Shown: positions 35,265 through 44,111 of the stretch, in pieces
How positions within the stretch are numbered: the first letter of the stretch is position 1
How the letters are laid out: the number at the start of each line of letters is the position of its first letter
Source of the DNA: JAABPW01 sp037132275
Lineage (GTDB): Bacteria > Verrucomicrobiota > Kiritimatiellia > CAIKKV01 > CAITUY01
DNA: 64,000 bases
Assembly: GCA_037132275.1 (NCBI GenBank)
Contig: JBAXPK010000001.1
Location: 1 to 64,000, forward strand
Direction: 5' to 3'
Position numbers and translations under genes: made by a program
Notes under the pieces: generated by a model
Seen by the model: the letters and a program-made list of their open reading frames with translations, nothing else
What the model was told of the DNA's origin: nothing
Databases searched by the model: none

Positions 35265-37046
35265 TTATGGCCTTTTCTCTTCCTCTAGTCGATAATACTT
35301 ACTCAACCCTAGAGGGAAATCGTGCGGCTTGAAGTTCTTGAGCCAAGGCTGCTTGAGCGTCACCGACAAGGAATGGTGCATGAATAACCAGGGACAGTCG
35401 GTCTTCACAATCTGCTCCATCTGTGCATAAACCCGGCGCTTTTCAAGCCCTTCCGGCAGCGTGGCTGCCTTTTCATACAGGCGGTCAAATTCGGGGTTCT
35501 GATAATTACATCGATTCGCACCTGGCGTTATATTAGGACCGTAAAAAAGCTGAAGAAAATTTTCGGGATCGGGATAGTCCGCCATCCAACTTAAGCAAAA
35601 CAACTGGGCACGCTTTTGTTCAATTTTTTTCAAAAAAGACGGCCAATTGTTAAAGCTCGGGATCAAGACAACACCCATGGGATCCATGAAGGAAGCCAGC
35701 ACCTCCGCCATTTCCCGTGTCTCGGAGTCACCGGAACCCAGTTCCAGCGTCAACTCGAGGCGCCGACCGGTTGCCGGATCTTTTCCGCCGGGATACCCCG
35801 CTTTCGCCAAAAGATCGCGCGCCCGCACGAGATCGAAGGGAAAAAGAGTGGCGTTGGTCTCCGCCACACTCATGGCCGGTGGAATCGGCCCAACGGCAGG
35901 GGTCACCCGACCGTTCTGAAAACGCACCCAACGCTCCCTGTCAAACGCCGCCAGCATGGCTTGCCGGAGAAACCGGTTCCCTCCCACCACTGGATCCTCC
36001 ATATTGAACCCGATGTACATTGTATCCAATGATGGCATGGCATCCATCACAATGCCCCGCGCCGTCATGGCCGGCGTCAATTTCCTGTCAGGCGTCACCA
36101 CGGCATCCCAATTATCACGTGACAAAGCGGTCGCCTCTAATTTTCCCGACATGAATAGCAACCATTGCGTTGAGGGGTCGGTAATCACGTACTGCACAAT
36201 CCGGTCAATAAACGGAAGTGCCTTTCCGGCATCGTGCATCAGCCCCCCCGTTTCATCGTCAGATGTGCCCGTCGCCGGATAAAGTTCCACTCGTCCCGTC
36301 TCCCGCCATTTCGGATTACGCACAAACTCAAGACGATAGTTATGAACATGCGACTTCAGGATATAGGGTCCCGTCCCCACAGGATGTGACACAAAATCAT
36401 CGCCGTAATAATCCACAGCCTCGCGGGGCACGGCATAGCCATAATTCATGGTCAGAATCCAAAGCAGGGCGGGAAAGGGCCGCACCAGATGAATGCGGAG
36501 CGTATAACGGTCCGGCGCTTCCAACCCCTCCACCGGCGCATCGTAGTCTGCCGGCACGCTCGCAGACCGATCCCTGAATTCGTCAAGACCGACAATTCGA
36601 TCCCGGAACGCCCAATATCCCGGGGATCCCACCCTCATATCCGCCACGCGTTTTATGCCGTACACCAAGTCGGCAGCACACAATTCACGCCCTTTCCCCG
36701 AACTGCGTTCGAAGCAGGGATCGTCCTGAAAATATATACCTTTACGAATTTTGAAGGTATAGAGGGTTCCCTCGCGAGAGATCTCCGGCATGGCTTCGGC
36801 CAGACAAGGTTCAACCCTGTAGGGACGGTCAAGATAGGCGTACTGAACCAGACCCTCATAAATCTTGCTCATGGCTTGGATGGACGGGAGATCCATCGCC
36901 TTGGCGGGGTCAAACCCGGCGATGCGTTTTGTTTCACTGCAATAAACAGACTCGGCACTGGCCCAGGCAACAGGGCATAGGTACGCAAAAAACAAAAGGG
37001 CTCCCCCTGGTAAAATCCAGAGAAAGCCCTTGGTAGGTCTTAGCAC
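35265..37046 (-). CDS. ABC-transporter substrate-binding protein, family 5
   Basis: 593-residue exported solute-binding protein of the SBP_bac_5 (DppA/OppA-like) family. A signal peptide covers about 1-30. FKIRKGIYFQDDPCFE, AADLVYGIKRVAD, VSHPVGTGPYILKSH, and YPDPENFLQLFYGPNITPGANRCNY are the usual landmarks of the peptide-binding fold. No permease or ATPase gene is adjacent, so the partner transporter lies elsewhere or the protein works alone. The start is GTG at 37046, with GGGATGAAG upstream. Confidence 0.88.
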   Translation of the reverse strand: MLRPTKGFLWILPGGALLFFAYLCPVAWASAESVYCSETKRIAGFDPAKAMDLPSIQAMSKIYEGLVQYAYLDRPYRVEPCLAEAMPEISREGTLYTFKIRKGIYFQDDPCFERSSGKGRELCAADLVYGIKRVADMRVGSPGYWAFRDRIVGLDEFRDRSASVPADYDAPVEGLEAPDRYTLRIHLVRPFPALLWILTMNYGYAVPREAVDYYGDDFVSHPVGTGPYILKSHVHNYRLEFVRNPKWRETGRVELYPATGTSDDETGGLMHDAGKALPFIDRIVQYVITDPSTQWLLFMSGKLEATALSRDNWDAVVTPDRKLTPAMTARGIVMDAMPSLDTMYIGFNMEDPVVGGNRFLRQAMLAAFDRERWVRFQNGRVTPAVGPIPPAMSVAETNATLFPFDLVRARDLLAKAGYPGGKDPATGRRLELTLELGSGDSETREMAEVLASFMDPMGVVLIPSFNNWPSFLKKIEQKRAQLFCLSWMADYPDPENFLQLFYGPNITPGANRCNYQNPEFDRLYEKAATLPEGLEKRRVYAQMEQIVKTDCPWLFMHHSLSVTLKQPWLKNFKPHDFPLGLSKYYRLEEEKRP

Positions 37047-37075
37047 AACACTTCATCCCTCCGTAGCCCAGATGA

Positions 37076-37474
37076 TCAGGGCGTAGCCGTCGCCGGCACC
37101 GACGCCGGTGCTGGAGCGGGAATTGCATCGCCACTCGCCGCGGGAATTGCCAACGGTGACGGTTGGGCAGGGACATTCTGCGCAGGAATTTCCCTTCCTA
37201 CAGGAAGACGATCAATCACCGAACCGCTAGCCATCCGGCCGGACGCCATATAGCCAATGGCCAAAGTATCCGCCAGAAAGATAATAGCCAAGGTCACCGT
37301 AATTTTCGTCAGCACATTTCCGGCACGGGAACCGAACAGAGTTTCCCCAACGCCGGCGCCGAATGCCAAACCAAGTCCCTCGTCCTTAGTCTTCTGGAGC
37401 AGGATAATCCCAATCAGCAAAAGCGCCGTGACAATCTCAATAAAAATCAAAAAGCCGTATAAAAATCCACCCAT
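37076..37474 (-). CDS. secG: Preprotein translocase subunit SecG
   Basis: 132-residue SecG. Two membrane helices flank the conserved cytoplasmic block QKTKDEGLGLAFGAGVGETLFGSRAGNVLTK (first part up to the 'G.G' repeats). It assists SecYEG protein export. The C-terminal 40 residues are an added Pro/Ala-rich tail (NVPAQPSPLAIPAASG), which many SecG proteins of this length have. It sits in the glycolytic gene run, next to tpiA, a widespread arrangement. Confidence 0.9.
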   Translation of the reverse strand: MGGFLYGFLIFIEIVTALLLIGIILLQKTKDEGLGLAFGAGVGETLFGSRAGNVLTKITVTLAIIFLADTLAIGYMASGRMASGSVIDRLPVGREIPAQNVPAQPSPLAIPAASGDAIPAPAPASVPATATP

Positions 37475-37509
37475 AGTTCACCTTCCATTCATGACTTCAA
37501 TGCCCTGTT

Positions 37510-38265
37510 TCAGACCGCCGCTTCAACAATGGCAATAAACGAGGCGGCATCCAAGGCCGCCCCACCAATCAGTCCGCCGTCGATATCCGGCTGTGACATC
37601 AATTCCTTGGCATTGGCCGGCTTCATACTGCCACCGTACTGAATCCGAACCGCCTGCGCCGCTCCGGGATTGCACATTTTGGCGAGCACCTTGCGGATCA
37701 ACGCATGAACCTCCTGTGCCTGTACCGGGCTGGCCGTGCGACCGGTACCGATCGCCCACACTGGCTCATACGCCACCACAATACGACGGAAGCTGGTTTC
37801 ATCCAGGCCGGCTAGACTCTTGGTCACCTGGGTGGTCACCACATCATCCGTCTGGTTCGCTTCACGCTGCTCCAACGTTTCTCCAACGCATACGATCGGT
37901 GTCAGGTTGGCCGCCAGCGCAGCTTTGACCTTGCGGCTCACGGAGGCATCAGTCTCGCCGAAAAACTGCCGCCGCTCACTGTGGCCCAGAATCACATACT
38001 GGCAGCCCAGGTCACGAAGCATGTCCGCCGAAATCTCGCCGGTAAACGCCCCGTCCTTTTCCCAATGCATATTCTGGGCGCCCAGTTTGACTTGAGTCCC
38101 CGTAATGACGTCCGCCACAGTTTTCAGAGCCGTAAACGTTGGACATAACACAACCTCAACATCCGTTCGGTCGGCCAATTTTCCCTTCAGGGCGGCGGCC
38201 AATTCGGAAGCCTGCCCCGTCAGTTTGTTCATTTTCCAATTACCGGCTATGATTTTTTTGCGCAT
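37510..38265 (-). CDS. tpiA: Triosephosphate isomerase
   Basis: 251-residue TIM. It interconverts dihydroxyacetone phosphate and glyceraldehyde 3-phosphate. IIAGNWKMNKL, VILGHSERRQFFGE (catalytic His) and VAYEPVWAIGTGRTAS (catalytic Glu) are intact. The ATG at 38265 gives the canonical N-terminus MRKKIIAGNWKMN; an upstream in-frame ATG at 38280 is unlikely. It is 50 bases downstream of pgk. Confidence 0.97.
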   Translation of the reverse strand: MRKKIIAGNWKMNKLTGQASELAAALKGKLADRTDVEVVLCPTFTALKTVADVITGTQVKLGAQNMHWEKDGAFTGEISADMLRDLGCQYVILGHSERRQFFGETDASVSRKVKAALAANLTPIVCVGETLEQREANQTDDVVTTQVTKSLAGLDETSFRRIVVAYEPVWAIGTGRTASPVQAQEVHALIRKVLAKMCNPGAAQAVRIQYGGSMKPANAKELMSQPDIDGGLIGGAALDAASFIAIVEAAV

Positions 38266-38315
38266 CGTGTGAATCCACAATCTAGGGTATATAGGGTTAG
38301 GGTCAAGATCTGTTT

Positions 38316-39563
38316 TTACTTATCACTCAAAGCGGCCACACCGGGGAGTACCTTGCCCTCAAGAAACTCCAGACTGGCGCCGCCACCGGTCGAACAATGA
38401 GTCACCTTGTCGACAACCTTGAACTTCTTGGCTGCCGTGGCGGTATCTCCGCCGCCGACCACCGTGATCGCCCCTGACGCGGTCGCCTTGGCAATCGCAT
38501 CGGCCATCACCTTCGTTCCGGTCGCAAATTTCTCCATTTCAAACACCCCGGCAGGCCCATTCCAGACAATCGTCCGGGCACGGGCAATGGCGTCACAGAA
38601 GATGGCGTTTGACTTCGGGCCCACATCCAAACCCAACCAACCGACCTTGATCCCCGAGGCATCATCAGCGGCCATGACTGCCGCATCGTCGGCAAATTTG
38701 TCTCCACAGATATAATCGACCGGCAGGTGGATCTTCACCCCTTTTGAGGCCGCCTTGGTCATCAGGTCCTTCACCATTTTCGCGCCTTCCGGATCGAAAA
38801 GGCTGGAGCCAATCTCCATATTGTTCAAGATTTTCTTGAAGGTAAACGCCATGCCGCCGCCGATAATGATCTCATCAGCCGTATCAAGCAGGTTATTGAT
38901 CAATGGGATCTTGTCCGCAATCTTGGCACCGCCCAGAATGGCCAGTAGCGGCCTCTTGGGGTTATTGAGCACCGCCGTGAAGGCGGTCAATTCGGCTTCC
39001 ATCAGAAACCCGGAAACCTTTTCGGGCAGATTCACGCCCACCATCGAGGAGTGCGCACGATGCGCCGTTCCGAAGGCATCGTTCACATATACATCGCCGA
39101 GTTTACTGAGACTGGCACGAAACGCCTCAACGGCTTTGGGATCGGCCTTGATTGACGTTCCATCCTCGTTCTTGACCTTGCCCTCTTCCTCGATATGGAA
39201 GCGGAGGTTCTCCAGCAGAATCACATCACCGGGTTTGATGGCGCCGGGAGCACACGCGGCCTCAATGGCAGGGCCGACACAGTCAGGAAGGAACTTAACG
39301 GGCTTGCCCAAAAGTTTTTCCAACGCCTCAGCCACAGGCTTCAGGGAATACTTGGCGATAACTTTGCCGTCGGGGCGTCCCAGATGACTCATCAGCACCA
39401 CGGAAGCACCCTTGTCCAAAACATACTTGATGGTTGGCAGGGCTGCCTCGATGCGCTTGGTGTTCGATATCGCGCCAGTTGCCTTGTCTTGCGGTACGTT
39501 GAAATCCACGCGCATGATCACGCGTTTCCCCTTCAGGTCTACATCACGCACGGTCTTCTTCAT
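38316..39563 (-). CDS. pgk: Phosphoglycerate kinase
   Basis: 415-residue Pgk, cytoplasmic, transferring phosphate from 1,3-bisphosphoglycerate to ADP. RVIMRVDFNVPQDK, LMSHLGRPDGK, RFHIEEEGKV, NDAFGTAHRAHSSMVG and VGGGDTATAAKKF are all present. GGGAG 8 bases before the ATG at 39563 selects this start over the upstream 39587. An inverted-repeat cluster separates it from the gap gene. Confidence 0.97.
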   Translation of the reverse strand: MKKTVRDVDLKGKRVIMRVDFNVPQDKATGAISNTKRIEAALPTIKYVLDKGASVVLMSHLGRPDGKVIAKYSLKPVAEALEKLLGKPVKFLPDCVGPAIEAACAPGAIKPGDVILLENLRFHIEEEGKVKNEDGTSIKADPKAVEAFRASLSKLGDVYVNDAFGTAHRAHSSMVGVNLPEKVSGFLMEAELTAFTAVLNNPKRPLLAILGGAKIADKIPLINNLLDTADEIIIGGGMAFTFKKILNNMEIGSSLFDPEGAKMVKDLMTKAASKGVKIHLPVDYICGDKFADDAAVMAADDASGIKVGWLGLDVGPKSNAIFCDAIARARTIVWNGPAGVFEMEKFATGTKVMADAIAKATASGAITVVGGGDTATAAKKFKVVDKVTHCSTGGGASLEFLEGKVLPGVAALSDK

Positions 39564-39597
39564 GAGTTTGTCTCCCAATAAAGTCAAAAAAGAAGTT

Positions 39598-39652
39598 AGG
39601 CTGTAAACTGCAGGCTGTAGTTATTTCGCTACAGCCTGTCACCCTACAGCCT
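39598..39652. repeat. Four copies of AGGCTGTA, two in each orientation
   Basis: The 8-mer occurs at 39598-39605 and 39612-39619 and, inverted, at 39630-39637 and 39645-39652. The inner pair forms a perfect 10-bp hairpin (CAGGCTGTAG/CTACAGCCTG, 39611-39638). It lies between gap and pgk, so it may act as an mRNA processing or stabilising structure, or be a leftover repeat insertion. Confidence 0.7.
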
Positions 39653-39671
39653 GACAGTCTACTCGAACGAC

Positions 39672-40745
39672 TTATTTCACGCCGTCCTTCTTGGCCATGA
39701 ACTGGATCAGATCCACAACACGGTTGGAGTAACCCCACTCGTTGTCGTACCAGCTCACCACCTTGAAGAAGCGTTTCTCACCCTTCAGGTTGTTCTGCAA
39801 TGTGGCCAGCGAATCATAGATCGATGACCGGGGATCGTGGATGAAGTCGGTCGAAACCAACTCTTCGGTCGCCACCCCGAGGATTCCCTTAAGGTAACTC
39901 GTTGAGGCCTTCTTCAAGGCCGCATCGATTTCCTCGATGGAGGTATCTTTCGTGGTGCGGAAGGTCAGGTCAACCACGGAGACATCCGGCGTCGGAACGC
40001 GGAACGACATACCCGTCAGTTTGCCCTTGGTCGCGGGAAGCACTTCACCCACGGCCTTCGCGGCGCCGGTGGTGGAGGGAATAATGTTCTGGGCCGCCGC
40101 ACGACCACCACGCCAGTCCTTCTTGGAGGGACCGTCAACGGTTTTCTGGGTCGCGGTATAGGCATGAATCGTGGTCATCAGGCCGGTTTCGATGCCGAAA
40201 CCTTCCTTCAACAGAACATGAACCACAGGCGCCAGGCAGTTGGTTGTGCAGGACGCGTTGGACACAATGGCGTGCTTCGCGCTGTCGTACTCGCCTTCAT
40301 TCACGCCCATGACGATGGTCTTGACCTCGCCCTTGCCAGGCGCGGAGATGATGACCTTCTTGGCGCCGGCGGCGATATGCCCCTTGGCCTTCTCGGAGTC
40401 GGTGAACAAACCGGTACATTCGAGCACATACTCCACGCCCAGGTCTTTCCAGGGAAGCTGATCGGGTGACTTGGTCGCCATGACGCACTTGATCTTGTGG
40501 CCGTTGACGACAATCGTGTCGGCTTCCGCCGAGGCCGGATTGCTCTTTTCGGTGGTGACGGTGTGCTTGAACTTGCCGTGAACCGAATCATACTTCATCT
40601 GGTAGGCGAAATAATCCGCATCCGTCGAGACATCGACGACCGCGACGACATCAATCGCCTTGCCCAACAAACCCTGGTCGCAAAGAGCCTGAAAGGCCAT
40701 GCGTCCGATACGTCCAAACCCGTTAATTCCAACTTTTACTGACAT
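39672..40745 (-). CDS. gap: Glyceraldehyde-3-phosphate dehydrogenase
   Basis: 357-residue NAD-dependent GAPDH. VGINGFGRIGRMAFQAL binds NAD; SNASCTTNCLAPV holds the catalytic cysteine. RVPTPDVSVVDLTF and WYDNEWGYSNRVVDLI complete the fold. It is somewhat longer than the usual 330-340 residues because of small insertions (for example YEFAYQMKYDSVHGKF-type and VTTEKSNPASAEA region). GGAG precedes ATG 40745; the reading frame remains open upstream to 40850, but without family similarity. It heads the gap-pgk-tpiA-secG series. Confidence 0.96.
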   Translation of the reverse strand: MSVKVGINGFGRIGRMAFQALCDQGLLGKAIDVVAVVDVSTDADYFAYQMKYDSVHGKFKHTVTTEKSNPASAEADTIVVNGHKIKCVMATKSPDQLPWKDLGVEYVLECTGLFTDSEKAKGHIAAGAKKVIISAPGKGEVKTIVMGVNEGEYDSAKHAIVSNASCTTNCLAPVVHVLLKEGFGIETGLMTTIHAYTATQKTVDGPSKKDWRGGRAAAQNIIPSTTGAAKAVGEVLPATKGKLTGMSFRVPTPDVSVVDLTFRTTKDTSIEEIDAALKKASTSYLKGILGVATEELVSTDFIHDPRSSIYDSLATLQNNLKGEKRFFKVVSWYDNEWGYSNRVVDLIQFMAKKDGVK

Positions 40746-40899
40746 AATTACTCCTATATTTCGTAGTGTTATCCCCAAATTCGCGCAGGAATGACCCCTG
40801 CTCAGAGTCCTCCGTGTGAACGGGGCAGAGACAATACATGAACGGGCCAAGCGACGTCAACACTTGACTTGCCTTCACACTATCGTCACTTTGTTGTGC

Positions 40900-42927
40900 A
40901 TGAAGTTGCGATCCATTCTATTTTGGCTGTTATTCTCACTGTTGGGAGCCGGGTCACTTGCCGTCATCGCCTTTCACCGGGGCGAAACGATCAGTGCGCT
41001 TTGGTTTGTAACTGCGACCCTCTGTTTTTTCATGATCAGTTACCGGTTCTACAGCAAGTGGCTGGCCGCCAAAGTGCTGGCGCTGGATGACCGGCGCGCC
41101 ACCCCGGCCTTTACCCGGGAAGACGGCAAAGACTTTGTCCCCACAAACCGCTGGATCGTTTTCGGCCACCATTTTGCAGCCATCGCAGGGCCCGGTCCGC
41201 TCGTTGGCCCCGTACTCGCCTCGCAATTCGGCTACCTTCCGGGCACCCTATGGATCCTCATAGGTGGAACTCTGGCGGGCGGCGTGCATGACGCGGTCGC
41301 CCTGTTCTGCTCCATGCGGCGCGGGGGGAAATCCCTGGGTCAAATGGTCAAGGAAGAGATCGGCACCTTTGCCGGCAGCATCGCCCTGTTCGGCATCCTC
41401 TGCATCATGGTCATTCTCATCGCGGTGCTCGCGTTGGTCGTTGTCAAGGCGCTTGCGGAAAGTCCCTGGGGTCTCTTTACCGTGGCGGCCACCATTCCCA
41501 TTGCCTTCTTCATGGGCCTCTATCTGCGGGTCTTGCGGCCCGGGCGGGTGGTTGAGGTTTCGATCATCGGGGCCCTGTTGCTATTGCTGGCCGTCTGGGG
41601 CGGCCAATATGCCTGGCCCGCCTGGTTTACCCGGTCCGCCCCGTGGCTCGCCTGGGCCATCATTGGCTACGGCCTTCTGGCCTCCATCCTGCCGGTGTGG
41701 TTGCTCTTGGCGCCTCGTGATTATCTGAGTTCATTCATGAAGATAGGAACCGTCATCATCCTGATGCTGGCCATCATTTGGGTCGCACCGCAACTCCACA
41801 TGCCAAAGCTTACCTCCTTTATCCATGGCAATGGACTGGTCATACCGGGCAAACTTTTCCCCTTTGTATTCATCACGGTTGCCTGTGGCGCCATTTCCGG
41901 GTTCCATGCGCTCATCTCCACCGGCACCACCCCGAAACTCGTCACGCATGAATCAACGGTACGCTCGGTGGCTTACGGGGCCATGATCACCGAAATGGCG
42001 GTCGGAATCATGGCCTTGATCGCCGCTTGCGCGATGGATCCCGGCCAGTACTTCGCGATCAATATGAAAGGCGAGCCGGCCGCAGTGGTGCTCAAGATCA
42101 CGGCAGCGGGATTCCCGGTGACCGAGGGCTCCATGATCCAACTGGCGCGGGATGTCGGCGAGAAAACCTTGTTCGGACGCACCGGCGGGGCGCCCACCTT
42201 CGCCGTGGGAATGGCCAAGATGTTCAGCGACGCCCTGGGTAGCAAGGCCATGATGGCGTTGTGGTACCACTTTGCCATCATGTTTGAGGCACTGTTTATC
42301 CTCACCACCATTGACGCCGGTACTCGCGTGGGCCGCTTCCTGCTGCAGGACGTGCTGAGACACATCTGGAAACCACTGGGCGACACCTCGTCCTATCCGG
42401 CCAACCTCCTGGCCAGTTCGCTATTCGTCAGCGCCTGGGGCTGGTTCCTCTATCAGGGCGTCATTGATCCCTATGGCGGAATCAACAGCCTCTGGCCCAT
42501 CTTCGGCATAGCCAACCAATTGCTGGCCGTGATTTCGCTGGCCTTAGGAACCACCATCCTGATCAAAATGAATCGGGACCGGTATATCTGGGTAACCCTG
42601 ATTCCCCTGCTCTTCCTATTGGTGGTGACCATGGTGGCGGGCTGGCAGAAGATTTTTTACGCGGACGCCGGTGGATTTATACCAGCCATCACCGCGCTTC
42701 GTGACCAATTGGCCACCGCCAGTGCCGCTGACGCCATAAAGCTTTCAGCCCAGATATTCAATAACCAGGTTGATATCGCCGTGACGGCGACCTTTATGAT
42801 CCTGGTCCTGCTGATCGTGGGCGCCAGCCTGCGGCTATGGATCAGGCTACTGACCGGGAAAGCCCCCCGCCACCTTTGTGAAGACCCCGCCGTCCCCCAT
42901 CCTGAATTAATGATCATGGAAGGTTAA
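40900..42927 (+). CDS. cstA: CstA-family transporter (carbon starvation / pyruvate uptake)
   Basis: 675-residue membrane protein with about 16-18 helices, of the CstA/BtsT family of peptide or pyruvate transporters. HHFAAIAGPGPLVGPVLASQFGYLPG, GAISGFHALISTGTTPK and FEALFILTTIDAGTRVGRFLLQD are strong family signatures. The start at 40900 gives the family-type N-terminal helix, but no Shine-Dalgarno is visible; an upstream ATG at 40816 would add 28 residues. It is divergent from gap. Confidence 0.92.
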   Translation: MKLRSILFWLLFSLLGAGSLAVIAFHRGETISALWFVTATLCFFMISYRFYSKWLAAKVLALDDRRATPAFTREDGKDFVPTNRWIVFGHHFAAIAGPGPLVGPVLASQFGYLPGTLWILIGGTLAGGVHDAVALFCSMRRGGKSLGQMVKEEIGTFAGSIALFGILCIMVILIAVLALVVVKALAESPWGLFTVAATIPIAFFMGLYLRVLRPGRVVEVSIIGALLLLLAVWGGQYAWPAWFTRSAPWLAWAIIGYGLLASILPVWLLLAPRDYLSSFMKIGTVIILMLAIIWVAPQLHMPKLTSFIHGNGLVIPGKLFPFVFITVACGAISGFHALISTGTTPKLVTHESTVRSVAYGAMITEMAVGIMALIAACAMDPGQYFAINMKGEPAAVVLKITAAGFPVTEGSMIQLARDVGEKTLFGRTGGAPTFAVGMAKMFSDALGSKAMMALWYHFAIMFEALFILTTIDAGTRVGRFLLQDVLRHIWKPLGDTSSYPANLLASSLFVSAWGWFLYQGVIDPYGGINSLWPIFGIANQLLAVISLALGTTILIKMNRDRYIWVTLIPLLFLLVVTMVAGWQKIFYADAGGFIPAITALRDQLATASAADAIKLSAQIFNNQVDIAVTATFMILVLLIVGASLRLWIRLLTGKAPRHLCEDPAVPHPELMIMEG

Positions 42928-42965
42928 TACGATGCGAAACACTCCAAATAGGACTCAACAGACCC

Positions 42966-44111
42966 ATGCTTGAACTTCCAACAACCTTCCGAATCACCGA
43001 GGCAAATGGCGAAATCGATACCACGGCTGAACTGTTTTTTGACGGAAAATTTGAGATCATCTCTCGATCCGGACTGAGTCTCACCGAAGCTCATCTAACC
43101 GAGGCGATTCCCCTTCTTAAACAGCCGGAACGACTGCTCATCTTGGGAAACCGAACCGGAGCGCTCGCCATGATGGCGACCCACATCCACCCCGGGCTTG
43201 AGGTGGTCGTCTCATCGCTGGATCTTTTTCATCATCACGCGGTCGAGCGGAATCTTTTGCGCAATCCGGCCTGCCCCGTCACCTCCCGATGTGAACCCTA
43301 TATCCCGGAACGGAATTTCTATGACGCCGTCTGCCTCCAGATTTCAAAAGGCACGATGTCCGATGAACTGATTCTGGATTTGCTACAGCAGAGTCATCTG
43401 GCATTGAAGACGGGCGGGCGATGTTGCGTGGCGGCGGAAGAAGAGTCGCCATGGGTGGCAAAACATCTCAAGAATTTCTTCGGGAACTGTTCCATCCGCG
43501 GCCAACGGAAACACTCCACCCTGCTGGTCAGCCAGAAAAACAACGAACTAAAAGCGCTCAAGAACTACCAGGCCGAGTTCATTATGACCCTTCCAACCGG
43601 CTTGCCCGTCACACTGTCGACGCTGCCCGGTGTTTTCGCACACCGCCGGGTGGATCCCGGCGCCCAGGCCTTGGCCGAGATGGTAGTGACACAGCCCGGC
43701 GACTCCATCCTGGATATGGGGTGCGGCTGCGGCAGTATCGGGATCTCTCTGGCAAAAAATCAGCCGACCGCCAGTGTCTGCTTCGTGGATTCCCATTCCC
43801 GAGCCACTACCATTACCGAGCAAAACTGTTTTGCCAACGGGATCTCCGGATATTCTGTTGTATTGAGCGACCAGGGAGTCCCGCCCCCTGCCCGATTTTC
43901 GCTTTTTGTCGGGAATCCCCCTTATTATTCCCATGACCGGATCACGGATTTCTTTGTTCACACGGCCTTCGACTCCCTGCTTTCGGGGGGCAGAGCCTAT
44001 CTGGTGGCCAAAAATGCAACCCATCACCTGGCAATCATGAATGAACTGTTCGGCAATGCCGAACGGCTGGACCGGCGTGGATACCAAATCGTGAAATCGG
44101 TAAAATCATGA
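42966..44111 (+). CDS. RsmC/RlmG-like rRNA guanine-N2 methyltransferase
   Basis: 381 residues with two methyltransferase-fold halves, as in RsmC and RlmG. The N-terminal half (LLILGNRTGALAMMATHIHPG) lacks a full catalytic motif. The C-terminal half has ILDMGCGCGSIGISLAKNQP (SAM binding) and LFVGNPPYYSH (NPPY/F motif for base-amine methylation). Both relatives modify ribosomal RNA; which site is used here cannot be decided. The 3' end overlaps the convergent pdxB gene by 6 bases. Confidence 0.82.
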   Translation: MLELPTTFRITEANGEIDTTAELFFDGKFEIISRSGLSLTEAHLTEAIPLLKQPERLLILGNRTGALAMMATHIHPGLEVVVSSLDLFHHHAVERNLLRNPACPVTSRCEPYIPERNFYDAVCLQISKGTMSDELILDLLQQSHLALKTGGRCCVAAEEESPWVAKHLKNFFGNCSIRGQRKHSTLLVSQKNNELKALKNYQAEFIMTLPTGLPVTLSTLPGVFAHRRVDPGAQALAEMVVTQPGDSILDMGCGCGSIGISLAKNQPTASVCFVDSHSRATTITEQNCFANGISGYSVVLSDQGVPPPARFSLFVGNPPYYSHDRITDFFVHTAFDSLLSGGRAYLVAKNATHHLAIMNELFGNAERLDRRGYQIVKSVKS

